DNA of 64,000 nt from Kitasatospora papulosa. Lineage in GTDB: Bacteria; Actinomycetota; Actinomycetes; Streptomycetales; Streptomycetaceae. The notes under the pieces are model-generated. The model was not told the DNA's origin. It made no database searches and saw nothing but the letters and a program-made list of their open reading frames with translations. The stretch lies in assembly GCF_000717245.1 (NCBI RefSeq), contig NZ_JNYQ01000004.1, positions 682,001 through 746,000 on the forward strand, written 5' to 3'. Below, piece by piece: positions 32,599 through 40,615 of this stretch. How positions within the stretch are numbered: position 1 is the first letter of the stretch; the number at the start of each line of letters is the position of its first letter. A program made the position numbers and the translations under genes.

Positions 32599-33534
32599 TC
32601 AGACCGCGACCGGCTCGGCGGCCGGCGCGTTCTCGCCCTCGGCGACGACGCCCGCGACCCGGCGGAGCTTCTTCATCGGGCCGAGCTCGGACTCGTAGAC
32701 CTTCTTGACGCCGTCACCGAGGGACGCCTCGATGGTGCGGATGTCACGGACGAGGCGGGTGAGGCCCTGCGGCTCGACGGAGGCCGCCTGGTCGGAGCCC
32801 CACATGGCGCGGTCCAGGGTGATGTGGCGCTCGACGAACGTGGCGCCCAGCGCGACGGCGGCGAGGGTCGTCTGCAGGCCCGTCTCGTGGCCGCTGTAGC
32901 CGATCGGGACGTTCGGGTACTCCTGCTGCAGGGTGTTGATGACCCGCAGGTTGAGCTCCTCGGCCTTCGCCGGGTAGGTCGAGGTGGCGTGGCAGAGCAG
33001 GATGTTGTCGCTGCCGAGGACCTCGACCGCGTGACGGATCTGCTTCGGCGTCGACATGCCGGTGGAGAGGATGACGGTGCGGCCGGTGGAGCGCAGGGCG
33101 CGGAGCAGCTCGTCGTCCGTGAGGGAGGCCGAGGCGACCTTGTGCGCGGGGACGTCGAACTTCTCGAGGAAGGCGACGGCCTCGGTGTCCCACGGGGAGG
33201 CGAACCAGTCGATGCCGCGCTTCGCGCAGTGCTCGGCGATGGCGGTGTACTCGGCCTCGCCGAACTCGACGCGGTGGCGGTAGTCGATGTACGTCATCCG
33301 GCCCCAGGGGGTGTCGCGCTCGATGTCCCACTGGTCGCGCGGGGTGCAGATCTCCGGGGTGCGCTTCTGGAACTTGACGGCGTCGCAGCCGGCTTCGGCG
33401 GCCACGTCGATCAGCGCGAGGGCGTTGTCGAGGTCACCGTTGTGGTTGATGCCGATCTCACCGGTGACGTAAACGGGGTGGCCGGGGCCGGCGGTGCGGG
33501 TGCCGAAGGTGCGCAGGCGGGAGGTGTTGCTCAT
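32599..33534 (-). CDS. neuB: NeuB-type nonulosonic acid synthase, short form
   Basis: This 311-residue TIM-barrel enzyme of the NeuB family condenses phosphoenolpyruvate with a six-carbon sugar. Recognisable parts are GEIGINHNGDLDNALALID, DAVKFQKRTPE, WFASPWDTEAVAFLEKF, KVASASLTDDELL, ILSTGMSTPKQI, HATSTYPAKAEELNL and PIGYSGHETG. The C-terminal SAF/antifreeze-like domain of canonical sialic acid synthases (about 340-350 residues) is missing; the protein ends soon after the barrel. It lies between the CMP-synthetase/phosphatase fusion and the transferase gene. Streptomyces walls are known to contain Kdn-type teichulosonic acids, so the product may be Kdn rather than Neu5Ac. Confidence 0.85.
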   Translation of the reverse strand: MSNTSRLRTFGTRTAGPGHPVYVTGEIGINHNGDLDNALALIDVAAEAGCDAVKFQKRTPEICTPRDQWDIERDTPWGRMTYIDYRHRVEFGEAEYTAIAEHCAKRGIDWFASPWDTEAVAFLEKFDVPAHKVASASLTDDELLRALRSTGRTVILSTGMSTPKQIRHAVEVLGSDNILLCHATSTYPAKAEELNLRVINTLQQEYPNVPIGYSGHETGLQTTLAAVALGATFVERHITLDRAMWGSDQAASVEPQGLTRLVRDIRTIEASLGDGVKKVYESELGPMKKLRRVAGVVAEGENAPAAEPVAV

Positions 33535-33546
33535 GGTGGTGCTTCC

Positions 33547-34791
33547 TTACTTGGTGGGGGTCGCGGGGACGTCGGTGGCGACGGTGAGCGTGGGGCCCAG
33601 GAGCCAGGCCGCGATCTCGCGGATGGCTCCGGAGCCGCCGGGGTTGGTGGTCACGGCGCGCGCGGCGGCGCGTACCGAGTCGTGGGCGTTCGCCACGGCG
33701 ACGGGCCAGCCCGCCAGGCCGAAGCACGCCAGGTCGTTGACGTCGTTGCCGACGTAGAGCACGCGGTCGGGAGCGACGGACTGCTCCTCGCACCACTGCT
33801 TGAGCGCCAGGTCCTTGCGGTCGATGCCGTGCAGGACGGGGACCTGGAGTTTGCGGGCGCGGGCGGCGACGACCGGATTCTGTTCCGTGGAGAGGATCAG
33901 GACCGGCAGGCCGGCCCGGCGCAGGGCGGCGATCCCGAGACCGTCGCCCCGGTGCACGGCGACGATCTCGCGGCCGTCGGAGTCGATGAGGACGCGGTCG
34001 TCGGTCTGGGTGCCGTCGAAGTCGAGGACGACGGCGTCGACGTCCGTCCGGGTGGGGTACGGCGAGGGGTCCAGGAGCGGGGCGAGGGCGCGGGCCCGGG
34101 CCAGGTCGTGCGGGTCGTCGACCTCCAGGACCCGGGCGGGGTCGGTCCGTACGAGCGCCGTGTGGCCGAAGAAGCGGTGGCGGTGGGTACGGAAGCCCTC
34201 GACGTCCATGGCGTAGGCGGCGCCGGTCTCCAGGTAGTCCTGGGGCCGGTCCTGGCGGCGCGGGCGTACGGCCTTGTCGTGGTTGACGCCGTAGGTGTCG
34301 TCCTCGACCGCGCCGCCGTCGCGCCACACGAAGCCGTGGAAGGGGGCCACGGTGACGGCGGTGTCGGCGCCGTCACGGGCGACCGCGGCGGCGACGCCGT
34401 CGATGTCCTCACGGGTGATGAAAGGGCTCGTGCACTGGACCAGGAGCACCACGTCCGCCTTGCGGCCGTGGGCCGCCGACTCGTAGGTGTGCAGGGCGTG
34501 CAGGACCGCGTCCTCGCTGGTCGCCGTGTCACCGGCGATGGCGGCGGGCCGCTGGACGCAGTGCAGCCGGGCGTCCTCCCCGAGCGCCTCCCCCGCCGCT
34601 CCGGCCGCCGCGGCGATGGCCGGGTCGTCGGTGGTGACGACGACGTCGGTGACCTCGGGCGAGGCGAGACAGGCGCGGACGGCGCGGGCGACGAGCGGTA
34701 CGCCGCCGACCCGGGCCAGGTTCTTCGCGGGCACGCCCTTGGATCCGCCACGGGCGGGGATCACGGCGAGCACGGTGGGGGTCGGGGTCAT
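33547..34791 (-). CDS. CMP-nonulosonate synthetase fused to a HAD (KdsC-like) phosphatase
   Basis: The protein has 414 residues from ATG 34791, with AGGAG five bases upstream. Residues 1 to about 230 are a cytidylyltransferase (IPARGGSKGVPAKNL, LLVQCTSPFITREDIDG). Residues about 250-400 are a HAD phosphatase with the nucleophile Asp257 and Asp259 in LDFDGTQTD, the Ser/Thr motif LILSTEQN, a Lys in DRKDLALKQW and the acid motif GNDVNDLACF, so all four motifs are intact. It could both dephosphorylate a nonulosonate-9-phosphate and activate the product with CTP. It sits directly upstream of the NeuB-type synthase gene (12-base gap). Confidence 0.85.
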   Translation of the reverse strand: MTPTPTVLAVIPARGGSKGVPAKNLARVGGVPLVARAVRACLASPEVTDVVVTTDDPAIAAAAGAAGEALGEDARLHCVQRPAAIAGDTATSEDAVLHALHTYESAAHGRKADVVLLVQCTSPFITREDIDGVAAAVARDGADTAVTVAPFHGFVWRDGGAVEDDTYGVNHDKAVRPRRQDRPQDYLETGAAYAMDVEGFRTHRHRFFGHTALVRTDPARVLEVDDPHDLARARALAPLLDPSPYPTRTDVDAVVLDFDGTQTDDRVLIDSDGREIVAVHRGDGLGIAALRRAGLPVLILSTEQNPVVAARARKLQVPVLHGIDRKDLALKQWCEEQSVAPDRVLYVGNDVNDLACFGLAGWPVAVANAHDSVRAAARAVTTNPGGSGAIREIAAWLLGPTLTVATDVPATPTK

Positions 34792-34811
34792 GGTTGCTCC
34801 TGGATCGGTGG

Positions 34812-36248
34812 TCACAGCTCGCCCATCCGCCGGATCACGGGGGCGACCCGCTGGACGCCGTGGCGGTAGGCGCCGCGCGCCGCGTTGCGTACGGTCTCGC
34901 GGACGGCTCCCCGGACCCGGCCGGTCTCCCTGGGCGTGACGGCCCCCGGCAGCGGGTGGCCGTCGGGGCCCAGGTGGTGGCGGGCGAGGATGCCGGGGAG
35001 GTATCCGGGCGCGGTGGCCGGTGTGTAGTAGGGGGCGAGGCGGGGAAGCGGCCCGGCGGCCAGCAGTTCCCCGACGCGGGCGCGGGCGGTGTCGTAGGCG
35101 GAGGCGTACGAGCCGTCGGCGGCGACGCCCTGGCCGGCGAGCCATTCCTCGTCGGGTTCCGGGCGTACGCCGCCGTCGAGGTGGTCCCAGGACGTGATCA
35201 GGCCCGATCCGACGAAGTGGTGGTTCCCGAGCGTCTCGCGGACGCCGAGGTCGGAGAGGACGGCCGTCGGGATCCGCCGGTGCAGGGACTCCAGTGCGGC
35301 CGTCGAGGAGACGGTGACCAGCAGGTCGGTGCGGTCCAGGACCTCGCCCATGTGTCCGTACACGAGGCGGAAGTTGGGCGGCAGGCCGCCGGGGAGCCGC
35401 TCCGCGAGCCGCTGGTAGGGGAGTTCCTCGATGTGTGTGGTGTGCTCCCCCGGCTTGGAGCGCAGTTTCAGCAGCACCTCGCGGCCGGGGTACAGCCTGG
35501 CGTGCTCGACGAGCCGGCGCAGCAGATACGTGCGGTCGGCGCGGGACGCCGGTACGGAGGGCTGGGCGGCGAACACGACGGTGTCGCGCCCCTCCTGCGC
35601 CCGGTGCGGTTCCCCGCCGAGGAACGGCAGGGCCGCCTCGGTGACGGAGGACGCGTCGGCGCCCACGCCCTCGTACACGGCGCGGAACCGCGCGGCGTCG
35701 TGGCGGGAGTTGGCGAGGACGACGTCCGCGCCGTGGCGCAGCAGGAGTCCGTCGGCGAGCTTCTCGTAGACGACTCCGACGTAGCCCGTGACGACGACGG
35801 GCCTGCGGGGCAGTTCCAGTGCGGCCAGACCGTGCAGCATCGCCTGGACCGCACCGCCGACGAGGGCGAGGACGACGACGTCGTACTCCTCGTCCCGCAC
35901 GGTGTGCAGGAACTCGACCGCGGTCACCTCGCGCACCCGGCCGGCGTCGACCCCCACCTCGCCGACCTCGGCGAGCTGGCGGGGGGTCGGGGTGGCCCGG
36001 CCGCGCAGCAGCAGCCCGCTGATCTCGACGGGGCGCTCCGCCGTGCCGGACTCCGAGGCCCCGGAGAGACGGCGCGCGGTGAGCGCGCCCCACTTCCATC
36101 GGGTGTCGGAGTCCGCGAGCACGGCGATGCGGAGGGCCGCACGGTCGGCTGTCGGGGTGTCGGCCGGAGCGGCCGTTTCATCGGTACGGGGGGGGCACGT
36201 CCAAGAAGCTAGGAAGGCATAACGAGGAGCGGCCCAACGCGGGGGCAA
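34812..36248 (-). CDS. DUF6716-type putative glycosyltransferase
   Basis: The conserved part begins LRIAVLADSDTRWKWGALTA near residue 40. It continues as a GT-B-like protein with VVVTGYVGVVYEKLADGLLL, RLVYGHMGEVLDRTDLLVTV and SSTAALESLHRRIPTAVLSD. In this frame the only available start is TTG 36248, with GGGGAG 11 bases upstream, giving 478 residues. A GTG at 36198 would fit well if the following run of eight C (on this strand) had seven, so the true N-terminus is uncertain. It is the first gene of the leftward glycan operon, 20 bases before the CMP-synthetase gene. No signal peptide is visible. Confidence 0.7.
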   Translation of the reverse strand: MPPRWAAPRYAFLASWTCPPRTDETAAPADTPTADRAALRIAVLADSDTRWKWGALTARRLSGASESGTAERPVEISGLLLRGRATPTPRQLAEVGEVGVDAGRVREVTAVEFLHTVRDEEYDVVVLALVGGAVQAMLHGLAALELPRRPVVVTGYVGVVYEKLADGLLLRHGADVVLANSRHDAARFRAVYEGVGADASSVTEAALPFLGGEPHRAQEGRDTVVFAAQPSVPASRADRTYLLRRLVEHARLYPGREVLLKLRSKPGEHTTHIEELPYQRLAERLPGGLPPNFRLVYGHMGEVLDRTDLLVTVSSTAALESLHRRIPTAVLSDLGVRETLGNHHFVGSGLITSWDHLDGGVRPEPDEEWLAGQGVAADGSYASAYDTARARVGELLAAGPLPRLAPYYTPATAPGYLPGILARHHLGPDGHPLPGAVTPRETGRVRGAVRETVRNAARGAYRHGVQRVAPVIRRMGEL

Positions 36249-36406
36249 CAGATGGTTAACTCCCCGCCGACGCTTGGGGATCGGGCCTCCGGAAAGCCTC
36301 TTCGCGCAGGTGGGACGGGCAGGTTAACGGAGCCGACACGGCTCGTTCATCCCCTGTCCTTCCGTGGGACAAGCCGCATGACAGGCCGCCGCCTAGCGTG
36401 AAGCTC

Positions 36407-37408
36407 GTGGTTAAGCTCTCCGTCATCGTGCCGTTCTACAACGTGCAGACATACGCGCCCGACACCCTCAGAAGCCTGCGCGCGAACGCGCGTGAGGACT
36501 TCGAGTTCATCCTCGTCGACGACTGTTCCACGGACGGGACGTACGACATCCTGCGCCGCGCGCGGGACGACATCCCCGGGGCGGTCGTGATCAGACACGA
36601 GCAGAACGGCGGGCTCGCCACCGCGCGCAACACCGGTCTGGACGCCGCGACGGGCGAGTACCTCACCTTCCTGGACGGCGACGACTGGCTCGCTCCCGGC
36701 TACTACGCGCGGCTGCTCGCCGCCGCGGAGGACCTGGGGTGCGACTTCGTCCGCGCCGACCACGTACAGGTCACCGGCAGGGCGCGGACCGTGCACCGGG
36801 TGCCGCACGGGCTGCGGGGCGTCCCCTTCAGCCCGCGGGACGCCATCCTTCCGGCCGACCGCACCACGTCGGTGGACTACCCGTACGCCTGGGCCGGCAT
36901 CTACCACCGCCGTCTCGTCGACCGCGGGCTGCTGCACTTCACGCACGGACTGCGGACCGCCGAGGACCGGCCGTGGATCTGGCGGCTGCACCGGGAGGCG
37001 GAGAGCTTCGCCGCGGTCGGCCTGCTCGGCGTGTTCTACCGGCGTGGCGTCGCGTCCTCGCTCACCCAGATCGGCGACGTACGGCAGCTCGACTTCATCC
37101 GGGCCTTCGACCAGGTCATCGAGGAGACCGCGCGGGATCCCGAGGCGGACAAGCTGCTTCCGAAGGCCGTCCGCACCTACGCGGCCGTCATGGCGCACCA
37201 CCTGGACTCCGTCGAGAGGTTCGAACCGGCCGTCGCCCGCAAGCTGCGCTCCATGAGCGCGGCGGCACTGCAGCGACTCCCGCAGGACCTCCTCAGCGAC
37301 ACCCTGGACTCGCTCGGTGACCAGCGGGCGGCGCGGCTCCGCCGAGTCCGACGCCGTCCGGTCCCCGCGGGGACCGTCCCCTCCGTCACCACAGGAGCCT
37401 CCACCTGA
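36407..37408 (+). CDS. Family 2 glycosyltransferase
   Basis: The protein has 333 residues from GTG 36407. The GT-A fold is clear: KLSVIVPFYNVQTYAPDTL, EFILVDDCSTDGTYDIL, ATARNTGLDAATGEYLTFL and the metal-binding DGDDW. YAWAGIYHRRLVDRG and RTAEDRPWIWRLH follow, as in wall-polymer glycosyltransferases. A -10-like TAGCGT at 36394-36399 is 7 bases before this GTG, which suggests a leaderless start; GTG 36398 would add three residues but overlaps that hexamer. It ends in a TGATG overlap with the polysialyltransferase-like gene, so the two are coupled. Confidence 0.85.
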   Translation: MVKLSVIVPFYNVQTYAPDTLRSLRANAREDFEFILVDDCSTDGTYDILRRARDDIPGAVVIRHEQNGGLATARNTGLDAATGEYLTFLDGDDWLAPGYYARLLAAAEDLGCDFVRADHVQVTGRARTVHRVPHGLRGVPFSPRDAILPADRTTSVDYPYAWAGIYHRRLVDRGLLHFTHGLRTAEDRPWIWRLHREAESFAAVGLLGVFYRRGVASSLTQIGDVRQLDFIRAFDQVIEETARDPEADKLLPKAVRTYAAVMAHHLDSVERFEPAVARKLRSMSAAALQRLPQDLLSDTLDSLGDQRAARLRRVRRRPVPAGTVPSVTTGAST

Positions 37409-38811
37409 TGTCCGGCCGCCGTTCCACCCAGCTCTTCTTCGCCTGCTCGCAGTACGCGGCCGCCACGGTCACCGCCGCGATCCGGGCGGGCCTGTTCGGC
37501 CCGCGCGACGAACACCGCCGGCTGCTGGTCGTCAGCGACACCTCGTACGCCCCGGAAGTGGGCACCCCGCTCGACCGGATGGACGGATTCGAGTGCCTGC
37601 GGCCCGAGTTCGACACCGTGATCTCCTGGAACGACTTCATCAGCCCCTTCCACCCGGCGGGCTGGTTCCCGCGTGAGCAGGACACCCTGCTCTGGGAGCG
37701 GTATCTGCGTCTGGCCTGGGACCTCGGTGACGGTCCGGTGGAGATCGCCTGCGAGTCCATCCAGGCGAACCCGTCCAACGCCGTCGCGAAGATCTTCGGC
37801 GAGAGCCCCGTCCACGTCTACGCCGACGGGCTGATGAGTTACGGCCCGACCCGGAGCAAGATCGACCCGTTGATCGGCACCCGTGTCCAGCGCCTTCTCC
37901 ACCTGGACCTGGTACCCGGCCTCCGGCCGCTGCTGCTGTCCGAGTTCGACGTGGCGTCCGAGATCGTCCCCACGGCCGAGTTCCTCAAGGTGCTGTCCGA
38001 ACTGTCGGACTCGGCGCAGGCGTTCACCGCACCGCAGGTGCCGGACTCTCCCGCACTGCTGCTCGGCCAGTACCTGTCGGCGATCGACGTCCTGACGCCC
38101 GCGGAGGAGGAGGACCTCCATGTGCGGATGGTGCGCGGTGCCGTCGGGCTCGGGCACCGCCGGATCGTCTTCAAGCCGCATCCCTCCGCCCCCGCCGGCT
38201 GGTCCCGCGCGCTGGAGGAGGAGGCGGAGCGGCTGGGAGCCGAACTGACCGTGCTGGACGCGCCGGTCATCGCCGAGGTCGTCTATCAGCGGCTGAACCC
38301 GGCTCTCGTCGTCGGCGCGTTCTCCACGGCCCTGCTCACCGCCTCCGCCTTCTACGGCATTCCCGTCGCCCGTATCGGCACGGACACGCTGCTCAGCGGT
38401 CTGACCCCGTACCAGAACAGCAACCGGGTGCCGCTGACGATCGTGGACGCCCTGCTGCCCGACCTGGAGGATCCGGCGGAGGTCACCGCGTGGTCCCTGC
38501 CGGACGAGGACACGGTCCAGCAGGAGTTCACCGGGCTGGTCACCGCCGTCGGCTTCGCGATGCAGCCGAAGATCTACCCGCAGCTGCGCCCGGCGGCCGA
38601 GGCGTTCCTGGCCCGGCAGTCCGCAGCCGGCCGGAACCGCTACTTCCGGCGTCGCCGTCTGACGGCACTCGCGCTGCCCGGAGCGCTGCCCTCGCAGTTC
38701 GACTTCCTCCCCCGCAATCCCACCGTGCGCAGGTTCGCGCGGCAGGCGAGGACCTGGCAGCGGGCGGCGAGCCGCCGGATGCCGGGGGCGGGCCGGGTCA
38801 ACGGCAGCTGA
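37408..38811 (+). CDS. Alpha-2,8-polysialyltransferase-family protein (POLYST-like)
   Basis: This 467-residue GT-B-type protein has an N-terminal TQLFFACSQYAAATVTAAI, then VEIACESIQANPSNAVAKIF and VHVYADGLMSYGPTR. It carries the bacterial polysialyltransferase HP motif in IVFKPHPSAPAGWS and the S-T motif in VVGAFSTALLTASAFYGIPV. Such enzymes use CMP-sialic acids, which matches the CMP-synthetase and NeuB genes of the divergent operon. The Arg-rich C-terminus may bind membrane or polymer. It is coupled to the family 2 transferase by a one-base overlap. Acceptor and linkage cannot be told from sequence. Confidence 0.75.
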   Translation: MSGRRSTQLFFACSQYAAATVTAAIRAGLFGPRDEHRRLLVVSDTSYAPEVGTPLDRMDGFECLRPEFDTVISWNDFISPFHPAGWFPREQDTLLWERYLRLAWDLGDGPVEIACESIQANPSNAVAKIFGESPVHVYADGLMSYGPTRSKIDPLIGTRVQRLLHLDLVPGLRPLLLSEFDVASEIVPTAEFLKVLSELSDSAQAFTAPQVPDSPALLLGQYLSAIDVLTPAEEEDLHVRMVRGAVGLGHRRIVFKPHPSAPAGWSRALEEEAERLGAELTVLDAPVIAEVVYQRLNPALVVGAFSTALLTASAFYGIPVARIGTDTLLSGLTPYQNSNRVPLTIVDALLPDLEDPAEVTAWSLPDEDTVQQEFTGLVTAVGFAMQPKIYPQLRPAAEAFLARQSAAGRNRYFRRRRLTALALPGALPSQFDFLPRNPTVRRFARQARTWQRAASRRMPGAGRVNGS

Positions 38812-38875
38812 AGTCGCGCACGACCGTCCGTCTTCCCGGGGGGAAGACCGTGGAAGACGTGGAAGGACCACCGAA

Positions 38876-40039
38876 GTGACAAGCGCGCCGGCCTTGCCCG
38901 CCCAGGCAGCGATCGACCGTCCGGAACCCCGCCCGGAGCGCGGGAGCGGGAGCGGGGGCGGAGGCCGCCTGCGCGCCCTGGACGGGCTGCGCATCCTGGC
39001 CGCCCTGATGGTCTGCCTGTACCACTACGCGGGCAAGAACGGCCCGGTGGCCGAGGCCTGGGGGCAGTCGCCGGGGCTGAAGTTCCCCACGCTGTCGTCG
39101 TTCGCGACGTACGGCAGTCTCGGGGTGCAGCTGTTCTTCGTCATCAGCGGCTTCGTGATCTGCATGAGCAGCTGGGGCAGGAGCCCCGGGGACTTCTTCC
39201 GCTCCCGCGTCGCCCGCCTGTACCCCGCCTACTGGGCCGCGATCGTCGTCGTCACCGCTGCCGCGGTGCTGCTGCCGGTGGTGGTCCGGCCGCTGCCGCT
39301 GAACGAACTCCTCGTCAACTTCACGATGCTGCAGCAGCCCATGGGGGTGGACCGGGTCCTCGGGGTGTGCTGGACGCTCTGGGTGGAGATGCGGTTCTAC
39401 CTGCTGTTCGCCGTGTTCGTGGTCTGGCGGGGTGTGACGTACCGGCAGGTGGTGGTCTTCTGCATCGGCTGGATCTTCGCGTCCGTGTTCGCACGGGTCG
39501 CCCAGAGCCCGCTCACCGACGTCCTGGTGATGCGGGACCACGCCCCGTACTTCATCGGCGGCCTGGCCCTCTACCTGATCCACCGCTACGGCAGCGACCT
39601 GTTGCTGTGGGGCATCGTGCTCACCAGCTGGCTCCTCGGCCAGCGGTACTCGGTCACGGCCCTCTGGCACCCCGGCATGGAGGGCGACTTCGCGCGTTCC
39701 CCGTACGTCATCCAGGCGATCGTGACGTTGGCGTTCGTCGCGGTGGCCGCCGTGGCCCTGGGCTGGCTCAGCTGGGCGAACTGGCGCTGGCTGACGGTCG
39801 CCGGCGCGCTCACCTACCCGTTCTACCTGCTGCACGAGCATCTGGGCTGGTTCGCGATCCGGATCATGAACCGCGCGCTGCACCTGCCGCCGCAGGTGAC
39901 GCTGGTCGCGGCGGTGGCGACCATGCTCGTCCTGGCCCATCTGCTGCACCGCCTGGTGGAGAAACCGTTCGGCCCGCGGCTGAAGCGCGCGATGGCGGCA
40001 CAGGCGGCGAGGATTCCGCTGCGCGAGCGGGCGGGCTGA
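38876..40039 (+). CDS. Acyltransferase 3 family membrane protein
   Basis: This 387-residue protein has about ten membrane helices. It begins RLRALDGLRILAALMVCLYHY, the acyltransferase-3 signature with its catalytic His, and continues GVQLFFVISGFVICMSSWG and RSRVARLYPAYWAAI. These enzymes put acetyl or other acyl groups on extracellular glycans. It follows the glycosyltransferase pair by 64 bases and probably decorates the polymer made by this cluster, for example by O-acetylating the nonulosonic acid. Starts at GTG 38876, with GGAAGGA 10-16 bases upstream. Confidence 0.88.
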   Translation: MTSAPALPAQAAIDRPEPRPERGSGSGGGGRLRALDGLRILAALMVCLYHYAGKNGPVAEAWGQSPGLKFPTLSSFATYGSLGVQLFFVISGFVICMSSWGRSPGDFFRSRVARLYPAYWAAIVVVTAAAVLLPVVVRPLPLNELLVNFTMLQQPMGVDRVLGVCWTLWVEMRFYLLFAVFVVWRGVTYRQVVVFCIGWIFASVFARVAQSPLTDVLVMRDHAPYFIGGLALYLIHRYGSDLLLWGIVLTSWLLGQRYSVTALWHPGMEGDFARSPYVIQAIVTLAFVAVAAVALGWLSWANWRWLTVAGALTYPFYLLHEHLGWFAIRIMNRALHLPPQVTLVAAVATMLVLAHLLHRLVEKPFGPRLKRAMAAQAARIPLRERAG

Positions 40040-40087
40040 GGGCGGGCCGCATACGGGTGCCGGATCCACGGAGCCCGGCACCCGGCC

Positions 40088-40118
40088 TTGACCTCGACTT
40101 CGCTCGAGGTCCTACGGT
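40088..40118 (+). promoter_or_regulatory. MerR/SoxR-type promoter with 19-bp spacer
   Basis: -35 TTGACC (40088-40093) and -10 TACGGT (40113-40118) are 19 bp apart. GACCTCGA (40090-40097) and TCGAGGTC (40104-40111) form a perfect 8-bp inverted repeat inside the spacer. This layout is typical of MerR-family activation, and the half-site resembles SoxR boxes. The start codon of the next gene is 8 bases past the -10. Confidence 0.65.
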
Positions 40119-40125
40119 CCGGGGC

Positions 40126-40584
40126 ATGGACTACTCACATGACGACGCGGGACTGGCACGGCAGCCCATCGGCTACTGGAGCTGGGCCGCCCACGAAGCG
40201 ACCGTGACCCACATCCGGGCCGCGCTGGCCGAACACGGTCTGACCCAGCCTCCCTGGTGGGTCCTCAACCAGCTGACGGAGGCGGACGAACACGGCCGTC
40301 CGCGCGGCGAGGTGGTCGCGACGCTCCGCGGCTACCTGAACGTCGGTGACTCGCTGGAGCCCGAGATCGACGCCCTCGTGGCCAAGGGCCTGGTCACCCA
40401 GGACCCCACCGCCCGCCTGCGGCTCACGCCCGAAGGGCACGCACTCCGCGCCGAGGCGTTCGAACGGGTCGGCAGGGCGAGCGCGGAGATCCACGCCGGG
40501 ATCCCGGACGAGGATTTCGTCGCCGCCCTCAAGGTCCTCCAGCGGATGATCCACAACGTGGGCGGCAAGGCCTGGCACCACTGA
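40126..40584 (+). CDS. MarR-like winged-helix protein
   Basis: The protein has 152 residues from ATG 40126. A helix-rich N-terminus (ATVTHIRAALAEHGLTQPPW) is followed by WVLNQLTEADEHGRPRGEVV and DSLEPEIDALVAKGLVTQDP, then LRLTPEGHALRAEAF. This is the wing pattern of MarR-type regulators. The start codon is 8 bases after a -10 hexamer, so the mRNA should be leaderless. No cysteines are present, so it is unlikely to sense thiol oxidation itself. Targets and ligand are unknown; the LysE exporter gene on the other strand is convergent to it. Confidence 0.7.
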   Translation: MDYSHDDAGLARQPIGYWSWAAHEATVTHIRAALAEHGLTQPPWWVLNQLTEADEHGRPRGEVVATLRGYLNVGDSLEPEIDALVAKGLVTQDPTARLRLTPEGHALRAEAFERVGRASAEIHAGIPDEDFVAALKVLQRMIHNVGGKAWHH

Positions 40585-40615
40585 GTCCTGAGCCCCGCCG
40601 CCGGGTCCGGCCCGG

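Noticed and set aside
34792..36099. Upstream extension of the CMP-synthetase frame to 850 codons
   Set aside because: The extension is an Arg/Pro-rich shadow of the glycosyltransferase gene; AGGAG and ATG 34791 mark the true start.
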